Assembly (NCBI GenBank): GCA_003550305.1
Contig: QKYT01000035.1
Location: forward strand, 293,824 to 357,823
DNA: 64,000 bases
Origin: Glomus cerebriforme
Taxonomy: Eukaryota > Glomeromycota > Glomeromycetes > Glomerales > Glomeraceae
Reading direction: 5' to 3'
The notes beneath the pieces were generated by a model. It was not told the DNA's origin. It made no database searches and saw only the letters and a program-made list of their open reading frames with translations. Shown here piece by piece: positions 35,397 through 47,003 of the stretch. Both the position numbers and the translations under genes were made by a program. The stretch's first letter is position 1. Each line of letters starts with the position of its first letter.

Positions 35397-38300
35397 ATGG
35401 AAAAAAAGAGGAGTCCGAGTCTGACTTCTGGATCTCCTCCTGTGGCTAACTTGTTCGACGATCATATCTTCTCCAGCAATGTTGAAGAATATGACATTAA
35501 TACTAACAGTCCCATAGGTATAATCATTTTTTTTTTTGAAGTGTTGTAAAGGCAATTTTCAATGTATTAAACATTTAATTGTTCAATTTCCAAATAGGTT
35601 ATGGTGCATCTGCAATTGTTTATGGCGCTGTATATAAACCTTTGAATAAAAAAGTTGCTGTCAAAATGATAGATTTGGATTTCTTTGAACGAAATCAAAT
35701 TGATGAAGTTAGGGTACAGTATATTAATCTTAATCGATTGTCAATTGGTCTTCTATTATAATTCATCGAGTTATTTTAATTATATTATTTCACTAGAGAG
35801 AAACACAATTAATGTCTCTTTCTAAACACGTGAATGTGTTGCGCGTTTACGGCTCATTCGTAAATGAATCAAAGCTTTTTATTGTTACTCCTTATATGTC
35901 TGCCGGTAGGTCCATTTATAAATAATACTAAATATTAGATTAGATATTGCCAAACACTGTGTGAACATGTTGAAAGATATCCACCAATATTATCAGGTTC
36001 ATGCTCGGATATCATGAAGACCGCACATCCTGATGGGTTTGAAGAAAGTGTCATAGCAACTATTTTAAAGCAAGCTCTTCAAGGATTGGATTACTTACAC
36101 AAAAATGGGCATATTCATAGGTAAGTTATTTTCTTTAATTGTCGCTGAAGTGTATATTTACTTTCTTAATTTGTAATTAACATCCATAATAGAGATGTAA
36201 AGGCCGGAAATCTTCTTGTGGACAAAGATGGATCGGTTTTACTTGCTGATTTCGGTGTATCATCTTCTCTTACAGAAAATGGGGATAGAAGAGGTTATCG
36301 AAGAACTTTTGTCGGCACAGTAAGTATTTTACACTTTCAAACAAACAATTATTTATTAGCATGAAATAAATGCTTTTTCTTTCTTCTTTTCAACGCATTT
36401 ATTAGCCGTGTTGGATGGCGCCAGAAGTCATGGAACACGCGGGTTATGATTATAAAGCCGATATCTGGTCTTTTGGAATAACTGCAATCGAATTAGCTAC
36501 CGGAAATGCACCTTTTGCCAAATATCCGCCTCTTAAGGTACGTAGTATAAAAAAAAATTCCCGTTTTTTTTTTTTTTTTTTGTATTTATAATTGTTTTTT
36601 TCATTACTTCCTTTTTTAGGTAATCATGGTTACACTTTCTCAAGAACCTCCTACTCTTGATAGAGAATCAACAAAGCATAAATATACAAAAACATTTAAG
36701 GAAATGATTGATGCATGTTTACAAAAGGATCCAACTAAGCGGTGCTTATATTTAACAAGACGAGTCTTATTTTCTTTATATTGTTTCATATATTGATATT
36801 TATTACTTTATCATTTTTGTCTCCTAGACCATCTGCCGAAAAATTATTAGGTCATCAATTTTTTAGATTTTCTAGGAAAAAAGATTTTTTAGTGAGTAAG
36901 ATATTGCAACATTTACCACCTTTGGAACAAAGACCTCATAAAAGTATGCACCTTTTTTCGATTAAAAAATTTCATTTAAATAGTTTAATTATCTCCATAT
37001 ACTCATTAATTTATTAATCTTTTTTAGGGGTTCAACAAAAACCCGTAACATATAACAAAGGAGTTACATGGGACTTTGCGGTTGACGAATACCGTGATAG
37101 TGATGATCAGGAGAATGCTGATTCACAAGCAGCAAATGAAGGGAAATCGGAGGGGAAGCGGGTTGAATTTTCTGTTACTAATGACAATCCCGACACTAAA
37201 ACAGATTCAAGTGCCGCTACTAATGCACCACAAAAAAAGTCGCGGTTTTTGGTTGGAGATGCTGCTACAGACCCATTACCTTTGTCTGTGCCTACAACCT
37301 CTACTATATCCGTTCCTCTTCAAAGTCCGTTATCCAAATCTCAGCCTCCTTCTGTTGGAACAAACTTTGTACCTAATTCATCATCACCAGGAGAAAAGGA
37401 TGAACAAAATACTCATCGTCTACAACCTCAGCAATCACAAGAAATTAAAAGGGGAAGGTTCAGTTTTGTTGATAATGGATCTAAAGAAAGGACTTCACCA
37501 TCTGGATCGCAACATGAATCTGATAATCAGCGCCCTCCTCTATCAAAAGAGCGATCCAACGAGAATTTAACAGGTGACACATAATATATATGGTACTTGC
37601 GACGTACTGATTTAATTTTTATTTTTTAAGATTTATTTTATATATTCTAAACTTATTAAATTTTATAACACATATATATAGAAAATAGTAAGAAAAGTAG
37701 ATTTGAAGTTCAGCAAACTTCTGATACATCGACTACATCATCATCGGTTTCTCAAAATATTTCTCGAGAGAATTCTATTTCACTTTCTCGTGAATCAACA
37801 TTGTCAAAAGGCGATACGTCATTTTCTAGGGAAGGTACTATCAATAAAAGTAATGGAGGTTCTTTGGATACGCACACTACAGAAAAACCAGTGAGTACCA
37901 AAAAAGGAAGATTTCAGGTGTCTGTTGATGTACCACCAAAGATGGATGGATCAATATCTCCATCAGGTATAGAAAATGTTGGAAAATAATAATAATATAT
38001 ATACACATATATATTTTTTTATGGTTGTTTATTTTTTTTTATATATATTTATTTATGAAAATTAAACAGCTATTGTAAGAAGCAATTAGGGTTTTTACAA
38101 TTTTTAAATTATTTAACTTTTATATATAAAAAAATGAAATAAAATTATTTTCTATCTTTCCCTCTGCTTTCTCACTCTTTTTTTTTTTTGTTATTTTGTA
38201 TATAAATTTGTTTAATTTTTGGCTTGACCAAAAATAAAAATTAAATCAGGAAACTTGCTTACACCTGAAACGACATTTTCTCCACAATCAACTTTCTTGG

Positions 38301-38874
38301 GCCACTCGCCCAATATCTCACCTTCTTCATCCATCTTACGTGGTCAAGGTCAACATGTGATGAATTCTGCGAATTCTAGTTTACTTACAACTTTATTACA
38401 ACAGAACGAAATACAACGAGCAATATTGAATGAAATGATTGCTTTAAATAGCAATCATTTTACATCAGCTGTAGCTGGAAGAATACAACCACACCATAAT
38501 TCACAACCAGCTTCATATGTGAATTGTAATACAGGAAACAGAAATTCATCGAAGGAGATTTCTTCATATTTGGTATACAAATCACTTAATTTGTAATCTT
38601 TTATTCGGTTTTTTATTATAGGTTATTAATGGAAATATTATTATTTATTTTGATTATATATTAGAGTATTCTAGAAATTCTTCGTGATAATGATGAATTA
38701 CGTAAAGAAAATGAAAATCTAAGGAGAGAAAACGAAAAATTAAAGAAATCCACTTTTAATTCAATTTCAACCGAAAAGTTGACAGTCAATTCTGTTCCAA
38801 CTACACCATCATCAACCAATTCAGCTAGTAATAATATAAGCAACGAATCAAAAACATTGCATGATAAAAAGTAA
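35397..38874 (+). CDS. Ste20-group Ser/Thr kinase of the FRAY/OSR1-SPAK type
   Basis: Twelve exons (35397-35517, 35598-35713, 35797-35905, 35997-36120, 36193-36319, 36406-36537, 36620-36741, 36828-36943, 37028-37573, 37682-37966, 38250-38572, 38665-38874) give 776 aa. The kinase domain spans roughly residues 38-300: [10 protein letters not shown] loop, catalytic Lys63 in VAVKMI, HRDVKAGN (Asp158), DFG (176-178), activation loop [15 protein letters not shown] and [16 protein letters not shown]. Just after it a segment [18 protein letters not shown] resembles the PF1 extension of OSR1/SPAK (Gly-x-x-Trp then acidic). The long Ser/Pro-rich tail has four basic-RF-x-V/F motifs (RFLV 395, RFSF 466, RFEV 511, RFQV 581) and a C-terminal coiled coil (about 708-730, [18 protein letters not shown]). 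I see no classical CCT domain. Intron 7 uses an unusual gtgctt donor. Related kinases act in osmotic and ion homeostasis; the role here is inferred only from the family. Confidence 0.9.
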
Positions 38875-39276
38875 CCGTATTTATCTTTTTAAATTCAATC
38901 TCTATTATTATAATATTTTATTTTATTTTACTTTATTTTTATAAATAATATGAAGATACGGGGATTCAATCGGTGAAAAATTAATAATAATTATGTTATG
39001 ATCTAGAACTTTTGTATTTTTTATTTATAGATAATCAATTATTATATGATTCTGTTTTATGTAAGACAGTATTTATTAAAGTTATCCTGTTTAGTGTCCA
39101 ATAATAAATCTGTAATGTGCTTCATTTTTTAAAAAAAAAGACCTGCGGTGAATTTTAGGATAAAAATCCAGTTTTACTTATGTTAAATTTGGTTTAGTAC
39201 ATAATATATGTCTTAAAAAATATCACATGCAATTTTTGTATAGAATTAATAATTGTATAGAATTTCACAGTATAAA
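38875..39276. promoter_or_regulatory. Intergenic region kinase to DUF676 hydrolase
   Basis: 402 bp between tandem genes, AT-rich, no recognised motif. There is no ATG in frame upstream of 39277 in the same open frame. Confidence 0.4.
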
Positions 39277-41022
39277 ATGGCTACAGAATCTTCAATAGCT
39301 AATTTGGTAAAATTATGGAAAGCGAGTTCAGAATTGACAGTTGGAGAAATAACAAGGTATAGAGTATTTTTTGATCATAAAAAACTAAAAAAAAGTACAG
39401 CGTGGCCGCCAAATAATTTAGTGTTAAAAGTAACAAACACAACACCAGTAATTTATAGAGGAGCGATATTAGCAGGACCATATAATATTTCAGCGACTTG
39501 TGTTAACACTAATCATAATTGTTTTACTATTCCCAAACAACCAACTGAATTAATTGTACCACATACTAAATCCGGAATAAAATGTGGAGAAACTTGGAAA
39601 ATATCGTTAATCATACCAGATGGAGAAGAGTGGGTTGGAGATTGGACCATTGAAGTATTAAGTGAAATAGTATTTACTTGTAATAAAGTACAATATGACG
39701 TATCATTATTTGCCGAGGTTGCTGATGGAGCACTTGTTACAGATGAAATTAGAATTGCAAATATTCACAATAAATATAATGACGATTTTACTATAATTGA
39801 AACCTTTTCACCTACAATAACTTACGAATATTTCAGACCAAAAGATGTATTTCATTTACCAGATCTTACCACTATTAATAATATTAGTGAAAGTTCTCAA
39901 AATACAAAAATCTCAGTCCATCTTGTTGTATTAACTCATGGAATACACGGATCTATCTTAGATGAATTATATTTGAGGGAAGTTATTGAAGAAAAGTGTA
40001 AACATAAATTAGAACATAAAGTTGTTGTCTACATGTCAGATGTTAATCATTCTGTTACTGAAGATGGAATTGAAAAATGCGGTAAAAGATTAGCTGAAAG
40101 TATTTTAGAATATGTTGGATGGCCTTGGATTTGCTCCAGCTCTACAAATTCTTCTTCTACCTCTAATGGACCTTTAATATCAAACATATCATTTATTGGA
40201 CATTCATTAGGAGGTTTAATTAATATATTTCTTATAGGTTACCTAAATAGTGTAACCAATGGAATATTTTTTAAAGATATTGAACCAGTACATTATATAG
40301 CAATAGCATCACCATTACTCGGCTCAACAGATTTAGCTTGGTATATTAAAATTGGTTTGGAATGGGGTGTAATAGGTCAAACCGGTAAAGATCTGGCATT
40401 AATACCAAGATCAAAAATTGCACAAGAATCTGCATCAGATATTTTGGAAGAACAAGAAGATTCGCCTACTACTATTGATTCGCTTAATGAAGAACCTTTG
40501 TTATTATCTCTATCGCGTCCAAATTCTTCTTCTCATATAGCATTAAAATTATTTAAAACCCGTACTTTATATGCAAATGTTGCCAATGATACAACTGTAT
40601 CTCTTAAAACTTCTTCCCTTTATTTTATTAATCATGATGATGATTTCATCAAAAATCATTATAGTACTACTATAATTGACCATTTAAGAAATTTAATTAA
40701 TGCCATCAATCCTCCTGAAACCACTAAAGAATATCTCATTAGATCTTTTTCTGCTGAATCCCCCATTCTTCATGATAAATTATACACACCTAATGATATA
40801 TCTCATATCACAAATACTACTGGTGAAGAAGAGGATGAAACTTTTTATAATTTACCAATTGATGAACAAATAGCTAGATTTTGGCATAAAGATATGACTT
40901 GGCGCAAAGTACTTGTTAATCTTGAAGGTGGAGCTCATACTCATGTAATTGTACGTAGGAAATGGATAAATGCTCCTGGTTGGCAAGTTATTGATCATCT
41001 TTTAAATAATCACGAATTTTGA
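39277..41022 (+). CDS. DUF676 (ROG1-like) alpha/beta serine hydrolase
   Basis: Intronless, 581 aa. The N-terminal half (about 1-200) is a beta-rich region I do not recognise. The C-terminal half is a DUF676 lipase-like domain: HLVVLTHGIHGS (oxyanion strand-turn), VVVYMSDVNHSVTEDGI, and the nucleophile elbow SFIGHSLGG with Ser310. A likely acid Asp438 follows in NVANDTTVSLKTSS and a likely catalytic His in GGAHTHVIVRRKW (His554 or 556), ending PGWQVIDHLLNN, as in yeast Rog1 relatives. The family includes putative lipid hydrolases; the substrate is unknown. I chose ATG 39277 because the open frame further upstream lacks an ATG. An AATAAA lies at 41038, 16 nt after the stop. The next gene (MPS1) converges from the other strand after 316 bp. 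Confidence 0.92.
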   Translation: MATESSIANLVKLWKASSELTVGEITRYRVFFDHKKLKKSTAWPPNNLVLKVTNTTPVIYRGAILAGPYNISATCVNTNHNCFTIPKQPTELIVPHTKSGIKCGETWKISLIIPDGEEWVGDWTIEVLSEIVFTCNKVQYDVSLFAEVADGALVTDEIRIANIHNKYNDDFTIIETFSPTITYEYFRPKDVFHLPDLTTINNISESSQNTKISVHLVVLTHGIHGSILDELYLREVIEEKCKHKLEHKVVVYMSDVNHSVTEDGIEKCGKRLAESILEYVGWPWICSSSTNSSSTSNGPLISNISFIGHSLGGLINIFLIGYLNSVTNGIFFKDIEPVHYIAIASPLLGSTDLAWYIKIGLEWGVIGQTGKDLALIPRSKIAQESASDILEEQEDSPTTIDSLNEEPLLLSLSRPNSSSHIALKLFKTRTLYANVANDTTVSLKTSSLYFINHDDDFIKNHYSTTIIDHLRNLINAINPPETTKEYLIRSFSAESPILHDKLYTPNDISHITNTTGEEEDETFYNLPIDEQIARFWHKDMTWRKVLVNLEGGAHTHVIVRRKWINAPGWQVIDHLLNNHEF

Positions 41023-41338
41023 AACTGTCTTATATTTAATAAACTTTATTTTATTTATTGTATATCATCTTTTCATAACTAAAATTATTATATTTAATTA
41101 AACTGAATTATAAAAAAAAAATTATGCTTACAAAATTTAAATTTCAGAATTATTATTTCTAATATACAAATACCATTTTTCTATCTCTTAATCTTATTGC
41201 AAGTATGTTATTATTAAAGTTCCCACGTATCACTATTTATGGGTTCTCTATTTTTTAATTGCGTAAATATCGCCTAGAATATAAAATATCATTAATAAAA
41301 GCAATCGTCGCAATGTGTAAAGAAGACTTGTATGAAAC
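41023..41338. other. Convergent 3' intergenic spacer
   Basis: 316 bp between the tail-to-tail DUF676 and MPS1 genes; AATAAA at 41038-41043 is a candidate poly(A) signal for the plus-strand gene. Nothing else recognised. Confidence 0.5.
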
Positions 41339-43755
41339 CTACAATGAAGTTCTAACCTTGGCAATGCTTGTAATTTTTGTGTGTTCATTATGTTTTACAA
41401 CATTACTATCTGCGTATTTTAGTACTTCATGCAACAAATTATCAAGTATCGGCAATGCCACTGAAAAGGTAAATTAAATTAGTAATTAGCTAATTAGTTT
41501 ACTAATGAAATATTATTTAATATAAAAAATACTTACAAGGCTCCTGCGAATGTTTTAGAAAGGGATCGGTTAATAATTGTGGTATAGTTAAGCGTGATTT
41601 TGAATTCCTCTCGAGGCATCCCTTCATTATACGAATCAAATTTTCATCGACCATACTATCATTTTGGTTATTCGTTGTGGCGGGAAATGAAATTATATAA
41701 TTTTCATCAAGTATGGCCTTATACTTTCTGGACATATTTAAATGAGAGAATGGTGTATGTCCATAAACCATCTGATAAAGAATGCATCCAAGTGACCAAA
41801 CATCACTTGGTCGACCTTGCTATATATATATATTACCAAATTATTAAAGTGAGGTACACGTATAAAATCAAGTTCTTTTAAAATCAACTTACTTTTAAGC
41901 ATTTCTTCCCACTTTTGTTTGTTTCTGGATCACTTGTGTCATTGAGGGCTTCTGGTGACATGTAATTGATTGTACCTACCTAAAGACATTTTTGAAGACA
42001 ATATAAATAAGTGAAAATAAAAATCGAAAAATCCTTTTAAGACGAATAAAATTTCATACGTGTTGGTCTCTGTGAATGTTGGTTGTGTCATTTGGTATAG
42101 TTTTTGCAATCCCAAAGTCAATTAACTTTAATGTTCCATTTATTATTATGAAGTTTGCGGGTTTTAAATCAGTATGTACGATCTTTTCTAGTTGTATCGC
42201 GTACACAGCCTTTAGCATCTAATAAATTAATTGTTAGACAAGAAATGACATTAATTTATTAATATTGATACTAAGATCAATTTTTTTTTTTACCTGTTCC
42301 CAATAATATCGGATAATGTTTAAATCGATTGGTTTCCCATTTTGTGAATATAAATAGTGTGCCAAATCCTGTTCCCCGCATTCTAATAACTTAAAAGGAA
42401 AAAAATAAAAAGAAATGAAAATATATCTCTATGTTAAAGGTAATTTAATAATATGAAAAATTAATCAACCATTAATAAATATCCCCTTTCTTCGTTTATT
42501 TCAGCATCATACAATTTTATTATTCCATCTCTTCCGGATAAACGTTTTAATAAAGCTACTTCGTTTATATATCCAGATAATATACTATCATCGACTTTAT
42601 CAAAAGTGACTTTTTTTATGGCATAAACTTGTCCATTTGAATTTGTCACCTGATAAACTTTACTACTACCTCCACGACCAAGTACCGCGTGACGTTTATA
42701 TAATTGTCCATTTAGCTGTTAATAAAGCTTTAAAATTAAATATTTAAAAATAGTTTGAAAAAAATTACAAATACTTTACAAAGGTATTTTACCATTATAT
42801 TATCTTTGTATTCTTTTACATTTTGTATCTTCTCGGTTATGATTGTGTCGGATGTTTTAGGTGGAGGTGATTCAGTCACCTTTGGTGATAAATGGCTTTT
42901 CACAGTTTCATTCCGATCACTTTGAATTTCTTGGTAGCCAACTTTCGATGAGCGTTTTAAAAGATTATAATCTGATTTAATCTCATTAACTGATCTTATA
43001 GGCTCTTGATGTGCATATAGTTTATCTGCTTTTAATAACAGACCATGCTCTTTACTTTCTAAGCATTTTACATAAAAAGTAAAACTTTAGAAAATAGCAA
43101 ACACCATATGAAAAGATTATATTTCATAAACAAAAATGTTACCTGAGAACTTCCACCGACTAGGTTCAGCATCAAATTCATTTGGTTCTTCTTCTTCTTG
43201 AACTGGTTCTTGTATTTTCTTTACTCTTTGTGGTGGACCTGCTCAGGATTGACATTATATGTTATAAACTATTTTTCAGTGAATCAAACAATTATATGAC
43301 ATTCCTTACCAAGGTTACGCGCCGTGGTTATTGTTCTTCTCCGTCGTCTGACAATCGAACTATGTTTCTGTAATCTTAATACCAATTTGAACAAGTAATT
43401 AATTATCGATCATTGTAAAATCATAAAAATCAATTAAAAAAAAAATAGTTCTATTTACTTATCTGTAATCGCTGGAGTTGATAAGCCACAATGAGCTGCT
43501 ACGTTATCGATATGGTTATTCGAATGCGAAAAGAACTCTTGTGGATAAGTTGTTGCTGGTGTTTCCAAACCCTATAATAAAATAAGCTTAAAGAGTAGTC
43601 GCATGTTTTCTTTTTTACATTTATACCGATTTTACCTCGTTTGCATTCTTTGTAAATTCCCGATGAATGAGATTTGTTAAGTTTGAAAACCGGCTACAGC
43701 CTTCCAACAAAGTTGTATCCCCGATTTCTTTTTCTAGTTTCGGTTCGCCTTCCAT
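41339..43755 (-). CDS. MPS1: Dual-specificity spindle checkpoint kinase Mps1/TTK
   Basis: Kinase of the spindle assembly checkpoint (kinetochore recruitment and activation of checkpoint proteins) and, in yeasts, spindle pole duplication. Eleven minus-strand exons: 43636-43755, 43459-43571, 43310-43374, 43143-43241, 42793-43058, 42470-42715, 42294-42389, 42060-42218, 41893-41979, 41537-41819, 41339-41460; 551 aa. Residues 1-220 are low-conservation with RRRRRT and Pro/Ser-rich stretches. The C-terminal kinase shows [13 protein letters not shown], Lys255 in [20 protein letters not shown], the MPS1-typical [11 protein letters not shown] (Asp352), LKLIDFGIA (Asp369), [12 protein letters not shown] and [21 protein letters not shown]. 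The N-terminal TPR domain of vertebrate TTK is not apparent. It is divergent from NOP7 over 295 bp. Confidence 0.94.
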
Positions 43756-44050
43756 TTTAAAGTTAAAGTTATTAATAAAATGGCGTCTTCGTCTTGGTTA
43801 GAAATATGAAATATAATAAAATAAATACGCGTTATAAACGCGCCAAAAATATGTCCGGCTGCACAACAGTTGTGACACCATGCTAAACATATCACGTGAT
43901 TACAGCAATTCCGGCCAGAATTAAAGATCAGTAAATATACTGAAATTTCAGGCACGTGGTAGTGATTTTCTTTGATGAGATTTTTTAGTGCCCGTATATT
44001 AATCAAAAAAAATTTTTTTTTTTTTATCAAGTACATTAATTATTTAAATA
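43756..44050. promoter_or_regulatory. Bidirectional promoter MPS1 / NOP7 with E2F/MCB-like and CACGTG words
   Basis: Between divergent start codons. Reading toward MPS1 there is a tttttggcgcg word (43839-43849, E2F/SBF-like) about 85 bp upstream of its ATG, next to the palindrome acgcgt (43827-43832, MCB/MBF-like). A tcacgtga palindrome (43892-43899) and a cacgtg (43953-43958) lie on the NOP7 side. Motif presence is seen; function is inferred from the G1/S and bHLH sites known in other fungi. Confidence 0.5.
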
Positions 44051-46509
44051 ATGGGAAAATTGAAGCAAAAAGGGAAGGCTGGAGCGGCTACAAATTACAT
44101 AAATCGAAATCAAGCCCTAAGAAAGTTGCAAGTTTCACTTGCGGATTTTAGGTATGCATTTTATTTTATTTTATTTACCTGTTGATTGATATAAAAAAAA
44201 ATAAATAATATATATATTTTTTTTTTGAAGACGATTATGTATTCTTAAAGGAATTTATCCTAGAGAACCAAAAAATAAGAAGAAAGCTAATAAAGGTTCT
44301 ACAGCACCAACAACCTTTTATTATAAAAAAGATATTCAATATCTTGCTCATGAACCAGTCCTTCAAAAATTTAGAGAACATAAAATATTTCTAAGAAAAT
44401 TAAATAAAGCATTAGGTAAAAGAGAATTTAGTACTGCAAAGAATTTAGAAAAGAATAGACCGATTTATACATTAGATCATATCCTTAAAGAAAGGTAATG
44501 AACAAAAAATTTCTTTATTTCATTTAAAAATACTTTAATTAACTATTTGGTTTTAATATAGATATCCTACTTTCACTGATGCTTTAAGAGATCTTGATGA
44601 TGCTTTATGTATGCTATTCTTATTTTCTACATTTCCGGCGACTAATAGAATTAAATTAGAGACAGTCACAAATTGTCAAAGATTATGTGTTGAATTTCAA
44701 CATTATATAATTCATACTAGAAGTTTGCGTAAAGTATTTTTGTCAATTAAAGGAATTTATTATCAAGCAGAAATTAAAGGTCAAACAATAAATTGGTTGG
44801 TTCCTTATCAATTTAGTCAACAGGTAAATTATAATTCTTTTTATATTAACCAATTTTATTGTATAAAAATTGTTCTCGACTTAAAATATTTAATTAAAAT
44901 AGGTTCCTGACGATGTAGATTTTCGTATTATGCTCACTTTTTTGGAGTTTTATCAAACCCTTCTTGGCTTTGTAAATTTCAAATTGTACACTGATGTGAA
45001 TCTAGTTTATCCACCGAAATTAGATTCAGCTAAAGATGAAGGTGCAGCTGGATTAGGTGCTCTTATAATTGAGACTACAAATAATTTCACAGGGTTATCT
45101 ACTTCATGTGATAATGAAAACAAAGATGAATCGAATAACACTAACAACGAAGAGGTAAGAGTTTTTTGTTTGTCACGTGATTTTAGTATACAAAAAAAGT
45201 TTATATTTTATCATTCACAGGATCGTAAGGTTGAATCTGAGAAACGTCTGAAGACGCTATCAAAGAAACTTGCAATTATTAAAGATCAAGTGGAACCAAC
45301 ATTAGAAATACAACTTGATACTACAGAAAAGTCTGAAACTACAAATAATGGGGAAATAATGGATGAATTTATGGAACAAACTCGTAATTCACAAGATATC
45401 TCGTCAAAGATATATACATATCATGATTTACAAACTGTATCAGTTGCTTTAACAGAATTTGAAAATTTATTTTCTAATTGTATTTTTTATTTATCACGTG
45501 AAGTTCCAAGATACTCCTTAGAATTTATTATTCGTACTTTTGGTGGTCAAGTTGGTTGGGATGAAACATGTGGTATTGGTTCACCATTTAACGAGAATGA
45601 TGACCGTATTACGCATCACATTGTTGATCGTCCTACTTTAAGCCACAGATTTTTACATCGTCTTTATATTCAACCGCAATGGGTTTATGATTGTATTAAT
45701 ATCAGAAAATTATTAAAGACTGAGCCATATCAACCTGGTAAAACTTTACCTCCTCATCTATCACCTTTTGTTGAACATAAGGAAGGTGATTATGTACCTG
45801 ATAAAAATGAATTTGAGGGTGATATTGAAGAGATGGAAGTGACAAACGAAAAAGGAGTAAAGGAGGATAGTGATGAGGATGAGGATGAGGATGAGGATGA
45901 GGATGAGGATGTGCCCGAAATACGTTCTTCCCGCGACGAAACAACAGTCAGTCTTCCAATTATAGTTAATGAGGTAAAAAAGATAATAATAATAATTTGC
46001 AACTAATTTTTCATTTGTTTATAATTATTAATATTGTCCACCTAAAATTATTCCATTTCTAGTCCGATAATGAAGACATGATTCATCAAATGGAACTCGA
46101 AGCTGAAGCAACAGGAATCTCATTCTCTAAATATCAAGAACAGCAAGATCGACTTGCTAAAAGACGAAAAGTTCAAGGCAATAATGATACTAAAGTTCAA
46201 CAAACTTCTATTCAAACTGCAACCGGTAAAAAACGTGCAGCCAAAGAAATTGAAGAAAAAGAAGTCAAAGAATTGGCAAAAATAATGATGACAAAGAAAC
46301 AAAAAACTCTATACAATAAAATCCAATATGGTAAGAAAAAACAGCAAGAAAAAGTTGAAAATTTACAACGTAAAAAACAAGAAATTATTTCTCAACAAAA
46401 GAAAAGACTAGTAACTTCTACTAATACTAGTAATAATAATAATGATAATAATAATAATGAAAATAATTCAAACAAGAAAAAACGAAAGATAAAGAATGAA
46501 AACAGATAG
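44051..46509 (+). CDS. NOP7: Pescadillo homologue Nop7/Pes1 (PeBoW subunit)
   Basis: Nucleolar factor for 60S ribosome assembly, partner of Erb1/Bop1 and Ytm1/WDR12. Six exons: 44051-44151, 44231-44494, 44562-44823, 44903-45154, 45221-45973, 46063-46509; 692 aa. The N-terminal pescadillo domain is clear ([76 protein letters not shown]). A BRCT domain follows at about 372-465 ([41 protein letters not shown]). Then come an Asp/Glu tract from a gatgag hexamer repeat (45872-45911) and a Lys-rich coiled-coil tail ending in Asn-rich and KKKRKIK sequence, a likely nuclear/nucleolar signal. Codon use matches its neighbours. Confidence 0.96.
45872..45911 (+). repeat. Coding gatgag hexamer microsatellite (Asp-Glu tract) in NOP7
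   Basis: Near-perfect tandem gatgag units encoding alternating Asp-Glu. Acidic tracts after the BRCT domain are common in pescadillo proteins, but this one is built from a pure hexamer and so may vary in length between strains. Confidence 0.85.
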
Positions 46510-47003
46510 CTTAAGTGTTGGAAAAAAAAAAAAATTTGGTATCTTTTTTTTTGTGTATATTGTGTCATTAGACGTAAAGGCATATATCATGGATTAAAAT
46601 AGAAATACAGTTGCGAAGCAAATTTTACAATATTGCAAAATAATACTACGCTCATACATACATTTTTTAAAGTGTTGTTTGTTATATATAATATTGATCA
46701 TAAATTTTCTAATATAAAAAAAATTGAAAAAAAAAAGGAAAACTTGGTAAAAAAAAAAAAAAAATTATGCATATATAAAATGTCTCATTTTGTTAAAATA
46801 TCCCTTATAAAATAAAAAAAAAGTTCTTCAAATCCCAAAATATTTGATATTTTGATATTGTTTATTACACCTCCGTTCAATCCATCCTGATATTATAAAC
46901 TTTCAACAATTCTTCTGATCTTAAAATTATCTATTATTGCAGGAAAATAGAATCTACAAACTAATAAGGATAGTAAAATTATATACAATATTATTTGAAA
47001 TGA
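46510..47003. other. Convergent 3' intergenic spacer NOP7 / LIM-binding gene
   Basis: 494 bp between tail-to-tail genes, with A runs and no gene recognised. Confidence 0.5.
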
